From Desulfotignum sp. (GTDB lineage: Bacteria > Desulfobacterota > Desulfobacteria > Desulfobacterales > Desulfobacteraceae), in contig JAABSA010000009.1 of the NCBI GenBank assembly GCA_011390635.1, forward strand, positions 1-64,000: 64,000 bases of DNA. Reading direction: 5' to 3'. The notes under the pieces were generated by a model, which saw only the letters and a list, made by a program, of their open reading frames with translations, had not been told where the DNA came from and searched no databases. The position numbers and the translations under genes were made by a program. This document shows positions 8,451-16,919 of this stretch, piece after piece; positions within the stretch are counted from its first letter, which is position 1; each line of letters starts with the position of its first letter.

Positions 8451-9137
8451 ATGTCACCGCAAAATAAGATTGACGGGATAAGAGCCTGTGTGTTTGATGC
8501 CTACGGCACCCTTTTTGACGTTCATTCAGCTGTTGGGAAACACCGTGATCGGCTGGGAGAAAAGGCCGAACAGGTATCTGTGCTCTGGCGGACGAAACAG
8601 CTGGAGTACACTTGGTTGAGAAGCCTGATGAAACAACATGCCGATTTCTGGAAGGTCACCTTGGATGCTCTTGATTTTTCTTTTGACATGCACGGGATAG
8701 CCGACACAGATCTCAGGGATGATTTGATGAATGCATACCTGGGCCTGGACGCTTATCCGGAAGTGCCCGAAGTACTGTCTGTTTTAAAAGACAGGGGATT
8801 TAGACTGGCCATTCTATCCAATGGCACCCCGGCAATGCTTGATGCTGCGATAAAAAATTCAGGGATCGAAAACCTGATTGATGCTAATCTTTCCATTGAA
8901 GATGTTGGAATTTTCAAGCCGGACCCTAAAGTCTATCAACTGGCTTTGGATAAACTGTCTGTTCAGCCCGGAGAAATCATATTTCAATCCTCCAATGCCT
9001 GGGATGCGGCAGGGGCTTCAGCATTTGGATTTAATGTCGCCTGGGTTAACAGATTCGGTCAAAGCAAGGAACGGCTGCCCGGCAACCCGAATTTTGAAAT
9101 AAAAACCCTGATGGGGCTACCGGATCTGATCAATTGA
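8451..9137 (+). CDS. Haloacid dehalogenase, type II (HAD superfamily)
   Basis: A 228-residue HAD hydrolase. Motif I is FDAYGTLFD (nucleophile Asp), motif II ILSNGTP, and motif III/IV the KPDPKVYQLAL and SSNAWDAAGASAFGFNVAWVNR segments. The SSNAWD and VNR signatures are characteristic of (S)-2-haloacid dehalogenase, which hydrolyses 2-haloalkanoates to 2-hydroxyacids through an aspartyl ester. The natural substrate here is unknown. The ATG at 8451 has AAGGAG seven bases upstream; the in-frame ATG at 8433 lacks an RBS. Confidence 0.85.
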   Translation: MSPQNKIDGIRACVFDAYGTLFDVHSAVGKHRDRLGEKAEQVSVLWRTKQLEYTWLRSLMKQHADFWKVTLDALDFSFDMHGIADTDLRDDLMNAYLGLDAYPEVPEVLSVLKDRGFRLAILSNGTPAMLDAAIKNSGIENLIDANLSIEDVGIFKPDPKVYQLALDKLSVQPGEIIFQSSNAWDAAGASAFGFNVAWVNRFGQSKERLPGNPNFEIKTLMGLPDLIN

Positions 9138-9574
9138 CACAGCTTGTCAATGGCCTTGGCAGCGGTGAGGGTGGTATGCCGACTTAATCTATCAAAGTGG
9201 ACGTCGGCTTCTTTTGTTATTGATGAGCAGATATGTAGACTGGCAGATCAAACCGAGATGTTTGGAGCGAGGACAACTAGCGGGACAAGGTCCGTTTTAT
9301 GGGCGGATGATAATCCAAGATTATCACTGTTATTCATGTTTGGCATACAGCCGAAAAAATTTTTGAAAATATCATCAAACTCACGAACAAATCAATTCAT
9401 GAGTGTTGTTGTTTTTAATTTCGAAATTTTATTGCGACTGCTAAGAACCAATAAAGTTTCGCGTTTGTCCTATTCTTATGTTAAATAAATTGATTTGATA
9501 TTTTTAGTCAGTTATATTTTTGAATTTAGGGATCTTCTCTAAAACAATAGAATCTTAGCAAAGGAAAGGTAACC
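9138..9574. other. Gene-free interval containing repeat copy B
   Basis: A 114-codon frame at 9144-9488 runs straight through the repeat and has no RBS or family match, so I do not call it. The remainder is AT-rich and probably carries the promoter of the gene at 9575. Confidence 0.6.
9213..9334 (+). repeat. Dispersed intergenic repeat, copy B
   Basis: The best-preserved long copy. Blocks: TTTGTTATTGATGAGCAG, CTGGCAGATCAAACC, GAGATGTTTG, GCGAGGACAACTAG, GGGACAAGGTCCGTTTTATG, GCGGATGATAA and a final CACTGTTATT. GGAC and GTCC can form a short hairpin around AAG. It lies 75 bp after the haloacid dehalogenase stop. Confidence 0.7.
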
Positions 9575-10291
9575 ATGAAGATTTTAGCGGTATCAGGAAG
9601 TCCACGTATAGAAAAACGTTCATCGACACTTAAGCTTGTCAAAATGGTAGCAGAAAACACTGGGTGTGAGTATGATCTTGTTTCGCTCGCAGGTAAAAAA
9701 ATACATGGTTGCATGGGTTGCATGGGTTGTGCCGATGATAATATATGTAAGTTGAAAGATGATTTAACCCCCTTGAGGGACAAAATTGCAGAAGCGGATG
9801 CCTACATTCTTGGAGGCTGCAATTTCTTTTCCACTCTCAATGCAAGTATGCATTCTTTTTTGGAACGATGGTATCAATTTCGTCACAGAGAACAGAATGA
9901 ACTTTGGGGTAAACCCGCCGTAACGGTTTCAGTGGGAGGGGTGCAAACAGAACCGGTTGCTAAAATTCTTGAGCAGTTTTGTATGTATAATTTTATTCAG
10001 GTAGTAGATAGAGTTGAAGGCTTTGGCGCTGCCGGTTGTTTCTATTGTGGGTATGGGGAGACATGTAAAGTTGGAGCTATACATGCAGTACATGGAGATG
10101 GATTTAAAATTACGGAAGATAATACCCCTTGTGTGAGCAAGGATGCTGCATGCATGGAAAAAGCGTGTCAAACAGGAAAGAATCTCGGGAAAATTTTAAA
10201 AAATGGTCATGATAGAAGTAAGGCAGCCCAAGAGGTAAGAGAATCGCTGATGGCCAGAAGAGGATTTAAAAAAGAAGATAAAGCCCTTTAA
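9575..10291 (+). CDS. Iron-sulfur flavoprotein (Isf-like NADPH-dependent FMN reductase)
   Basis: A 238-residue flavodoxin-fold oxidoreductase. SGSPRIEKRSST is the FMN phosphate loop. Immediately after, at residues about 45-57, CMGCMGCADDNIC gives CX2CX2CX5C, the compact motif of archaeal and anaerobe Isf proteins that binds one 4Fe-4S cluster beside FMN. Such proteins act in electron transfer and oxygen or peroxide detoxification in strict anaerobes. More cysteines occur near the C-terminus (CFYCGYGETC), which could bind another metal. RBS AAAGGAAAGG precedes the ATG. A second Isf-like gene follows at 10495. Confidence 0.8.
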   Translation: MKILAVSGSPRIEKRSSTLKLVKMVAENTGCEYDLVSLAGKKIHGCMGCMGCADDNICKLKDDLTPLRDKIAEADAYILGGCNFFSTLNASMHSFLERWYQFRHREQNELWGKPAVTVSVGGVQTEPVAKILEQFCMYNFIQVVDRVEGFGAAGCFYCGYGETCKVGAIHAVHGDGFKITEDNTPCVSKDAACMEKACQTGKNLGKILKNGHDRSKAAQEVRESLMARRGFKKEDKAL

Positions 10292-10494
10292 AATAGAAGA
10301 GACAACCCCAATCAGAAAATTCGATTTATAAGAAATAGATGTGGACTACTATCAGTTGAAGATTGATTATCTGGTCAAAGATTCTCCAAGGCTATCCTTA
10401 GTAAAAGCTGTGAAAGGCTTGCATAGTGCAAAAAATTGATTAATTTAGAGAAACTATATTTTCCATTATAAAAATTAAATAAAGGAGACTAAAT

Positions 10495-11130
10495 TTGAAA
10501 GTTGTTGGATTTAACGGTAGCGCCAGAAAAAAAGGGAATACAGCATGTTCCATGAACACGGTTTTCACAGAATTGGAAAAAGCCGGTATTGAAACTGAAA
10601 TGATCCTGGTCGGTAAAGAAAAGATCCAGGGATGTATTGCTTGTCATGGCTGTGTAAAAAATCAAAATGAAGCCTGTACCATCGAAGACGATCCGGTAAA
10701 TGAATGGATTCAGAAAATTAAAGAGGCGGACGGTCTTCTGCTCGGCTCTCCAGTTCACTTTTCTGGTGTGGCCGGGACAATGAAATCCTTTCTTGACAGA
10801 GCCTTTTTCGTCTCTTCGGTAAACGGCGGCCTGTTCAGACATAAAGTCGGTGCCGCTGTTGCTGCTGTCAGGCGATCAGGAGGAATATCCACGATTGAGA
10901 CGCTTAATCATTATATCAACTACTCCGAAATGATTATGCCCTCTTCGAATTATTGGAACGTGGCCCATGGGTTTAACCCTGGAGAAATGGAGCAGGATGC
11001 TGAGGGTAAACAGATCATGGAAGTTTTAGGCAAAAATATGGCATGGATTATGAAGGTTATCGGATACGCGAAAGCGGAATTTCCGCCGCCAGAAACAGTT
11101 GCCAAAACCAAGACGAATTTCATCAGATAA
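10495..11130 (+). CDS. Iron-sulfur flavoprotein / FMN reductase family protein
   Basis: A 211-residue NADPH-dependent FMN reductase-fold protein. It begins MKVVGFNGSARKKGNT, the phosphate loop. Residues about 47-60 carry CIACHGCVKNQNEAC, CX2CX2CX6C, consistent with an Isf-type 4Fe-4S site. GSPVHFSGVAGTMKSFLDR is the usual FMN and dimer segment. The start is TTG at 10495, supported by an AAAGGAGA eight bases upstream. Its neighbour at 9575 is of the same class but not a close duplicate. Likely an anaerobic electron carrier or stress reductase. Confidence 0.8.
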   Translation: MKVVGFNGSARKKGNTACSMNTVFTELEKAGIETEMILVGKEKIQGCIACHGCVKNQNEACTIEDDPVNEWIQKIKEADGLLLGSPVHFSGVAGTMKSFLDRAFFVSSVNGGLFRHKVGAAVAAVRRSGGISTIETLNHYINYSEMIMPSSNYWNVAHGFNPGEMEQDAEGKQIMEVLGKNMAWIMKVIGYAKAEFPPPETVAKTKTNFIR

Positions 11131-11184
11131 TTTTGAAACTATGGCCTGCTGATCCTTCAATATTGAAAAAATGGAGAATATTAT

Positions 11185-11538
11185 ATGAGCAAACCCGTCC
11201 TTTATATGCTCAACACGTGGAATGATGCGCCTGATCAAGGACCCTTTTACTGCCCGGACTGCGGTATTGTAGAAGGATTTTTTATTTACAACCCGAAAAT
11301 TAGGGAACAGGTGAATATCATCCATGTTGATTTCCAACGGCCCCGGCCTGAAATCATTGAACAGCTGGGAGAAGAGAACCAAGGTTCTCCTGTGCTTATA
11401 CTGGCGGATGATTCCGTTTCCTTTGACGATATTAAAAAAAGCATGACCACCGGCAAGTTATTTATTGACGATGCCCTATCCATCTGTAACTTTCTGGGCC
11501 AGACATATAATGGGATACTGCCTCATCCGCAAGATTAA
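11185..11538 (+). CDS. DUF3088-type thioredoxin-like protein
   Basis: A small 117-residue protein. It has a FYCPDC (CX2C) pair at residues about 23-26, near the place of a thioredoxin active site, in a sequence that otherwise fits DUF3088 (DAPDQGPFYCPDCGIVEG, then SPVLILADD). Members resemble the glutathione-S-transferase/thioredoxin fold. A role in thiol redox is inferred only. It begins 54 bp after the Isf-like gene and probably shares its transcript. Confidence 0.6.
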   Translation: MSKPVLYMLNTWNDAPDQGPFYCPDCGIVEGFFIYNPKIREQVNIIHVDFQRPRPEIIEQLGEENQGSPVLILADDSVSFDDIKKSMTTGKLFIDDALSICNFLGQTYNGILPHPQD

Positions 11539-11694
11539 ATATCAGGAAAAAGGGAACGGATTTTTTTGATCCTCAAACTATCCCCTCCGACGGGCACTTT
11601 TTTTGGAATCGTCATTGTCCCGGTGCATGCTAAGATCCGTCGACAGGAGCTGCAACAACCGTCTCTTTATTATTGATGCAAAAAGGAGAAAACC

Positions 11695-12123
11695 ATGGAA
11701 AAAAAAGGCTTAACAGCACCATGTGGATTGGATTGTTTCAATTGTGACCTGTATGTAGAGAATCTAACAGACAAGTTGTCTGGATTGATACAGGAAAAAC
11801 TCGGCATTCCTGAACATGAAATTGCATGCCAGGGATGTAGGCAACAAGATGGGAAGCACTTTCATCTTGGTCCTGAAGGGTGCTCCACCCTTGATTGTGT
11901 TAAAAGGAAGGATGTTGATTTTTGCTTTAACTGTGATGATTTTCCATGTCTGTATCTTGCTCCTACTGCTGATGGTGCAGCCAGGTACCCGCATAACATG
12001 AAAATGTACAACCTTTGCCGAATAAAACAATTTGGGTTTGAAAAGTGGTTTAAAGAATCGGATATGATCCGTAAAAAGTATTTCACAGGGAAATTTGTTG
12101 TAGGCAGAGGACAAGAGGATTAG
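11695..12123 (+). CDS. DUF3795 cysteine-rich protein
   Basis: A 142-residue protein with many paired cysteines: APCGLDCFNCDLY at the N-terminus, ACQGCRQQDG, CSTLDCVKRKDVDFCFNCDDFPC. This CGxxCxxC plus CxxCxxFPC pattern is the mark of DUF3795, a zinc- or iron-sulfur-binding family of anaerobes with no established function. RBS AAAAAGGAGAAAACC precedes the ATG. It closes the plus-strand redox gene run that starts at 9575. Confidence 0.75.
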   Translation: MEKKGLTAPCGLDCFNCDLYVENLTDKLSGLIQEKLGIPEHEIACQGCRQQDGKHFHLGPEGCSTLDCVKRKDVDFCFNCDDFPCLYLAPTADGAARYPHNMKMYNLCRIKQFGFEKWFKESDMIRKKYFTGKFVVGRGQED

Positions 12124-12442
12124 AAGGCCCGTTTATCTTACCATCATTCAAAATGGTGTCAGTTTTTTTTGTTGGTGATCTGATGTATGAACTCTGGCAG
12201 GTCAGATCAACGTATCTGGGAGAAGGATTACTTTTAGGATAGAGTCCACTTTCTATGCGGATTAAACCCCAAAAAAACCATCCAGTGGCTCTATCAGATT
12301 ATTTCCAGCCGAAGTCTTATTTTCATTGGCATACCGTTCAATCCGTTGAATCATCAGAAAAGACTGTTCAACATTGGATAAAGATAATAATAAAACTGCA
12401 CCCAATTTGCCCCTATTGTTTGACATTTTGGGATTTTAAAAT
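12124..12442. other. Intergenic region with weak terminator and repeat copy C
   Basis: ACCAT (12140-12144) and ATGGT (12153-12157) form a short stem followed by eight T at 12163-12170, a weak terminator candidate for the DUF3795 gene. Repeat copy C follows. The rest is the downstream side of the minus-strand mttB-like gene; no gene is supported. Confidence 0.4.
12167..12272 (+). repeat. Dispersed intergenic repeat, copy C (degenerate)
   Basis: Recognisable blocks are TTTTGTTGGTGAT, CTCTGGCAGGTCAGATCAA, GTATCTGGGAGAAGGATTAC, AGAGTCCACTTTCTATGCGG and ATTAAACCCC, in the order and spacing of copies A and B. It has lost the terminal ATCCCTGTTATTG block. Confidence 0.5.
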
Positions 12443-13888
12443 CTACATATCAGCTTTGTTTGAGTTTATGACCATATCGTTTAACTGTGGGTAATAGTGT
12501 TTCTTTTTAGCAGCTTGCTTTATCATATCCTCCCAATGGTGAAACGAATCCACATTTTTCAATGTGTGATCAGCAGACTTTGGGTTACCCTTTTCGGCAA
12601 TTTCACGGATTCCTGAAAGGGCTTGATCGTCGCTCGGAAAATATAATGGCATCATGCCTTTATCTTTTGGGATTGCATCGAATACTTCCCTGGAACGTCT
12701 TTCACTCTCACAATCTTTTAATAATTTTTCAAGGCAGAAATAGTTAAGACTGCCTAAGGCGCCAATAGCGTGCCGTACAATATGCACCCCATATTTGCGT
12801 AATGTATTTCGGCTTAACTCTGACTCAATTATTGCCTGTGAATTCACATCGGATAAACTGGTACTCCCTCCGGTCTGAGCAGAAGGAAAATGTGTAATCC
12901 AGGTGTTGACCCGCGCCATGGCAGCATTGATAAATGTTTGATGGGGGGAACTGTAAGAAAGATTGCCGCCTGCCCCGGTAACACTTGGTATGCCGCAATG
13001 GATACAAGAAATACCCGGATTAACGGTTTGCGCCAAGACCATCATGAAAATAACCTGGGCATGATTCTGCGTCAGCAAAGCCTCAGGGCTTCCAGGGCCG
13101 GAGACGCCAGCAATCGTCTGGTCAATCAGTAAGAGGTTATTTCCAGTTCGTGCACTGCGTAAAAAAGGATCAACCATGTTGTTCATAGATGCCAAAGAGG
13201 CAATGAGGCTCGTACCGTCGAGCCAGTCCCCTTTGTCCTTGAAAAAAGCCACCTCGTCATCGCTCATCATGTTTGTTGTGATCATCTTGAGGCCTTGAAA
13301 ATTTTTCACCATCAGGTGAGCAACTTCAAAAAGAGAAATGCTCTTGTCACAGGCTACCGGCAAGCTAAACATCCCTACAACATCCTGGTGTTTACCCACC
13401 TCGAAGGCTATTTCTTCGTACTCTTTGCGGCTGGCCGGACGTAATTCATCATCACCGTTCCTTTTTAAAAATGGAGGCGTTGCACCGATACCAAATGTAT
13501 TCATTCCCGGATCTAAAGGCATTTCACGTGGTACTTGCGCAAGACAGTGGTCAATATAGTCTGGTTTCAAAGGTATAAACAGTGCTGTTTCGTTATCGAA
13601 ATCCACAGCATCCGCTTCCATAAGAAGATCCATAAGGATTTGATTCTCAGATATATTTACACCAATATCAGTAAGTACCTTTTTTGCGTTTTCGTCGATA
13701 CGCTGATAAATAGCCTTCTCTGAAATCAAATCGTTAATATCTTCCATCCGACATCGTGTTTTTTCAAGAATCGTTTCGTCGGTGGCATGCTGTAAGATAT
13801 CTTCATATATGGAATGAGCCTTCTCAAATTGAGCTTCGTTTTCCAAACGTATTCCCTCATTAAAGGTCTCTTCTATCTTTTTATTCAT
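12443..13888 (-). CDS. MttB-family (trimethylamine/betaine-type) methyltransferase without pyrrolysine
   Basis: A 481-residue member of the MttB superfamily, corrinoid-dependent methyltransferases that demethylate quaternary or tertiary amines. The central and C-terminal sections (FGIGATPPFLKRN, TIAGVSGPGSPEALLTQNHAQ, CIHCGIPSVTGAGGNLSYSSP, TGGSTSLSDVNSQAIIES) fit the TIM-barrel family. There is no in-frame TAG, so it is of the non-pyrrolysine (MtgB-like) group, whose known substrates include glycine betaine and related compounds. Residues 1-60 form an added helical, TPR-like N-terminus. Start at 13888 (GAGGG ahead) is preferred over 13924. No corrinoid protein or reductive activator is in the window. 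It diverges from the homocysteine methyltransferase at 14223. Confidence 0.7.
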   Translation of the reverse strand: MNKKIEETFNEGIRLENEAQFEKAHSIYEDILQHATDETILEKTRCRMEDINDLISEKAIYQRIDENAKKVLTDIGVNISENQILMDLLMEADAVDFDNETALFIPLKPDYIDHCLAQVPREMPLDPGMNTFGIGATPPFLKRNGDDELRPASRKEYEEIAFEVGKHQDVVGMFSLPVACDKSISLFEVAHLMVKNFQGLKMITTNMMSDDEVAFFKDKGDWLDGTSLIASLASMNNMVDPFLRSARTGNNLLLIDQTIAGVSGPGSPEALLTQNHAQVIFMMVLAQTVNPGISCIHCGIPSVTGAGGNLSYSSPHQTFINAAMARVNTWITHFPSAQTGGSTSLSDVNSQAIIESELSRNTLRKYGVHIVRHAIGALGSLNYFCLEKLLKDCESERRSREVFDAIPKDKGMMPLYFPSDDQALSGIREIAEKGNPKSADHTLKNVDSFHHWEDMIKQAAKKKHYYPQLNDMVINSNKADM

Positions 13889-14222
13889 TGCAGCCCTCAC
13901 TATTATATATTTAAGCATTGCCATTTTTTTTAACCGTTCAAGTAGATGAACCCATTGAAATGTTCACCTAATCGGTTCGTGATAACTAATTTGACCAGAG
14001 ATGGCAATGCTTATTTTCCTGCAACCGAAGCAAAGGAACTCCGTTTAAGCTTACCGAACCATAGAGGTATATGCTCTGCAGCCACAAATTTGAATATGCC
14101 AGGCAACAAATCCCTTAATACGACAGGCATCATATGCAAATTTGCCTGATCAAACTTTTTTGCTTTTGATAGAAAAAATGCTTTTTACTTGACTGGTCCT
14201 TTAATGTGCAACAAGATTAATT
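13889..14222. other. Divergent promoter region between methyltransferase genes
   Basis: About 330 bp separate the starts of the mttB-like gene (minus) and the homocysteine S-methyltransferase gene (plus). A 67-codon frame at 13946-14149 has no RBS or family. The region should carry both promoters; no strong consensus boxes or palindromes were seen. Confidence 0.5.
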
Positions 14223-15134
14223 ATGGATAAGAAAATAAATAAGAAAAATATCATTATTTTAGATGGTGGAACAGGTCGTGAATTAGAAGCACAAGGTGCT
14301 TCCATTGACCCACCATTATGGTCAGCGAATGCTTTTTACACCGACCCGGATATTGTAAAAAAAGTTCATAAATCATTTATTGCGGCTGGAGCGATGGTAA
14401 TAACAGCAAATACTTATACCATTACGCAATATCATCTAAGACATGCCAACAAATTAAACGACCAGCTTAAATTACTGAAACTTGCATACGAAAAGGCTCG
14501 CCAAGCTGTAAATGAAACGAATTCCAGTGTTCGAATTGCAGCCTCATTACCACCCTTAACTGAGTCTTATCGCGCAGATTTGGTGTTAGATGACGAACTG
14601 CTGGAACAAGAATACACATTGCTGATCAAACAAGCAGTAAAGCATCGGGTAGATATTTTATTGGGAGAGACTCTGAGTCGAGCGAAAGAAGCGGAAATCA
14701 TTGCCCGAATAGCCCAAAAAGCAAACATTCCTCTCTGGATAAGCTTTACTGTGAATGAAACGGGAAATCTTCGAAGCGGTGAAAACTTAAGGGACGTGGC
14801 TAAAGAATTATTACTAAATTATGGTGTAAAGACTTTATTGGTGAACTGTTCGACAATGCAAAATATTCACTTTAGCATCGATATTTTTCAAAAACTGGGG
14901 CAGGAATTCACTTTTCAATATGGTGCCTATGGAAATCGCTATAATGAAATCCGAAAAGATTATAAACTAACACTGAAATCAACTGTGATTAATGAGGAAA
15001 TATCACCTGCTCAATATATTGATGCCGTAAAATCATGGATTGAGAAAGGGTCATCTATTGTTGGCGGATGTTGCGGAATAGGCCCTGAATATATCAAAAG
15101 AATGGCTCAAAGATTCGTGACTGAGAGACAGTGA
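14223..15134 (+). CDS. Homocysteine S-methyltransferase family protein
   Basis: A 303-residue homocysteine-binding barrel. The family signature is visible: ILDGGTGRELEAQG at the start, LLGETLSRAKEA in the middle, and the zinc ligands, one in LLVNCS and the adjacent pair in VGGCCGIGPEY near the C-terminus. Members transfer methyl from S-methylmethionine, betaine or a methylcorrinoid to homocysteine, making methionine. The gene is AT-rich compared with the core genome and has a weak RBS, suggesting acquisition. Its divergence from the MttB-like gene hints at a shared methyl-group pathway. Confidence 0.8.
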   Translation: MDKKINKKNIIILDGGTGRELEAQGASIDPPLWSANAFYTDPDIVKKVHKSFIAAGAMVITANTYTITQYHLRHANKLNDQLKLLKLAYEKARQAVNETNSSVRIAASLPPLTESYRADLVLDDELLEQEYTLLIKQAVKHRVDILLGETLSRAKEAEIIARIAQKANIPLWISFTVNETGNLRSGENLRDVAKELLLNYGVKTLLVNCSTMQNIHFSIDIFQKLGQEFTFQYGAYGNRYNEIRKDYKLTLKSTVINEEISPAQYIDAVKSWIEKGSSIVGGCCGIGPEYIKRMAQRFVTERQ

Positions 15135-15199
15135 GGACTACTTGCACTGCTGGATCCACTTTTTGCAAGAATAAAAACAGCAGACTTTCCCTGTTATTG
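15132..15199 (+). repeat. Dispersed intergenic repeat, copy D (partial)
   Basis: Begins with GAGGACTACTTGCA exactly at the stop codon of the homocysteine methyltransferase gene and ends with CAGACTTTCCCTGTTATTGG. The proximal half of the element is missing. It sits between two convergent genes. Confidence 0.6.
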
Positions 15200-15284
15200 G
15201 TGATGGCAGTTGGAATCATATCTGTACATCTGTGCCAGCATTGCAATCGCCACATGACGCCCGTTTTATTGATCAAGTATTACG

Positions 15285-15881
15285 TCAGGCGATATGAAAC
15301 ACATCCCGAATGACTTTTGCTGCATATTCGCCCATCGCCCTATGCCCGGCTTTTGCAGCATGAACTCCATCTTCCAGATACAATGACATTTTTGCCGTAC
15401 CTTGATCATCTAAAAATAAACTATGAAAATCCAGTATGGGCACTTCCCATTGATCAGCCGAGGTTTTTAAGTTTTCTACCAGTTGATTGATCTGGGAAAA
15501 CAGATGTTCATACCCTTTCACCGGCGGCCTCCACTCTTGGGCGCTTGCTTTTTCAATCAGGAAGGGCAGAGGAAGGCCAACTATCGGGGCTATCCCATGG
15601 TATTTGGCCTGATTCACCATAGCTGACAAATTAGCCTGAATCAGATTCATATCCAAATCCCACCACAAATCGTTGGTTCCACCCATAAGTATAACGATAT
15701 GAGGTTGTTGCTGAACCACATCGTAAGATAATCGACTCAGCATACCTGCCGTCGTATCTCCGCCAATGCCATTATTTAAGACAGGGAGTCTAAGATTATG
15801 TTCCACAATGGCACTCCAGGTATACGCTCTCTCTATATCACTGCCCTCGGTAAGGCTGTCGCCATGACATATTATTTTCAT
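15285..15881 (-). CDS. GDSL/SGNH-family esterase
   Basis: A 198-residue SGNH hydrolase. The four blocks are present: GDSLTEG (catalytic Ser, block I), NGIGGDT (block II Gly), GGTNDL (block III Asn), and LEDGVHAAKAGH (block V Asp/His). Such enzymes hydrolyse acyl esters, thioesters or acetylated sugars. There is no signal peptide, so it is cytoplasmic. The ATG at 15881 has GGAG seven bases upstream and is preferred over longer starts. It lies 31 bp downstream of the flavodoxin gene, in an apparent operon. Confidence 0.85.
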   Translation of the reverse strand: MKIICHGDSLTEGSDIERAYTWSAIVEHNLRLPVLNNGIGGDTTAGMLSRLSYDVVQQQPHIVILMGGTNDLWWDLDMNLIQANLSAMVNQAKYHGIAPIVGLPLPFLIEKASAQEWRPPVKGYEHLFSQINQLVENLKTSADQWEVPILDFHSLFLDDQGTAKMSLYLEDGVHAAKAGHRAMGEYAAKVIRDVFHIA

Positions 15882-15912
15882 TGGGTTCTCCATTAGACAA
15901 AACACCTTTGGG

Positions 15913-16392
15913 TTAAAAAAGTTTTAACGCAAGTTCTCCCACTCTTTTCCCAAGCTGGAATGCGTTGGCATCCGTTTTCTCATCCGGCTTTCCCACACAG
16001 GATGTGCCATAATGACCTGTGGCAGACATGGGGTCTCCTATGATGATCATCCCGTAAATCATCAAGGCCTGAATGATAGACAACATTGTTGTTTCCTTTC
16101 CACCACTGGGGTCGCCAGATGTGGTAAATGCCGCCCCGATTTTGTTCTCCATTTTTTTTCTGGTGCTGACAAAATCATCGAATACTTTTTTCAACTGTGC
16201 TGCCATGGTTCCGAAATAAACTGGTGAACCCGCAATAATACCTGCCGCCTCAAGAAAATCATCCTTGGTCACATCCCTGGTATGTTTCAGCACACTATCT
16301 ACACCGTTAACGCTTTCAACCCCTTTTGCTATCTGTTCGGCAAGTCTTTTCGTATTTCCACCATTGGAATAATAAAGAACCAGAATCTTCAT
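15913..16392 (-). CDS. Flavodoxin/WrbA-like FMN protein
   Basis: A 159-residue flavodoxin-fold protein: MKILVLYYSNGGNTKRLAEQ contains the FMN phosphate loop, GSPVYFGTMAAQLKKVFDDF the loop at the flavin ring, and FTTSGDPSGGKETTMLS the third binding segment, as in WrbA-type NAD(P)H:quinone oxidoreductases. It is likely a cytoplasmic FMN reductase. The start at 16392 has AAAGGAG at good spacing; longer frames upstream do not. It is the fourth flavodoxin-fold gene in ten kilobases. Confidence 0.8.
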   Translation of the reverse strand: MKILVLYYSNGGNTKRLAEQIAKGVESVNGVDSVLKHTRDVTKDDFLEAAGIIAGSPVYFGTMAAQLKKVFDDFVSTRKKMENKIGAAFTTSGDPSGGKETTMLSIIQALMIYGMIIIGDPMSATGHYGTSCVGKPDEKTDANAFQLGKRVGELALKLF

Positions 16393-16480
16393 AATGTCAT
16401 CTCCTTTATCTCTTAAAATTATATCGTATGTCTCCCAATAATACACTTTCATTTATCATGGATCGCTCAAAAAGATATCA

Positions 16481-16888
16481 CTACCGCCAATTAAAATATT
16501 TTCCGGCCTTCAAACTGACCATGCATACAGTTATGCTCAATATCATTCCCCAGATGATATCCACCACAGTAACCAGAACCGGCCAGCCGTCAATGAGTGC
16601 AAGGTTTGTTAAATCATAGGTTCCATAGGTAAGGATACCAAATACAGCTGCCCGGAAAAGGCTTTCTTTTAAACCGGTTTCTTTCAATCCGGGTATTACA
16701 ACAAAAAACAATAAACCGGCAACAAACATCAGGTAGAAAATGATGGCTGCTGTCCAATTGGGGGAAGATGTCAGAATAAAGCCCAGTTGATCCTGATAAA
16801 AGTTTCGGGCTATAAAACTGAGCCATATCAGATCAGCGACAAGGAAAACTGATAATGCAACACCATATACTTTAAGATAATGAATCAT
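16481..16888 (-). CDS. DUF2177 four-helix membrane protein
   Basis: A 135-residue integral membrane protein with four predicted helices (VYGVALSVFLVADLIWLSFIA; AAIIFYLMFVAGLLFFVVIPG; SLFRAAVFGILTYGTYDLTN; PVLVTVVDIIWGMILSITVC). The DLIWL and GTYDLTNLA stretches are hallmarks of DUF2177, whose function is not known. It probably follows the DUF1499 gene (31 bp upstream) on one transcript. Confidence 0.75.
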   Translation of the reverse strand: MIHYLKVYGVALSVFLVADLIWLSFIARNFYQDQLGFILTSSPNWTAAIIFYLMFVAGLLFFVVIPGLKETGLKESLFRAAVFGILTYGTYDLTNLALIDGWPVLVTVVDIIWGMILSITVCMVSLKAGKYFNWR

Positions 16889-16919
16889 TTTCTATCCCTT
16901 TATGAGCTGATTCATCAAT

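Noticed and set aside
9144-9488. Plus-strand frame of 114 codons after the dehalogenase
   Set aside because: It translates repeat copy B, has no RBS and no family match.
10342-10440. Short GTG-initiated frame of 32 codons
   Set aside because: No RBS and no recognisable family; could be a remnant, but support is insufficient.
12255-12494. Plus-strand frame of 79 codons overlapping the mttB-like 3' end
   Set aside because: No RBS; it overlaps repeat copy C and the opposite-strand gene.
13946-14149. Plus-strand frame of 67 codons in the divergent region
   Set aside because: No RBS or motif; most likely promoter DNA.
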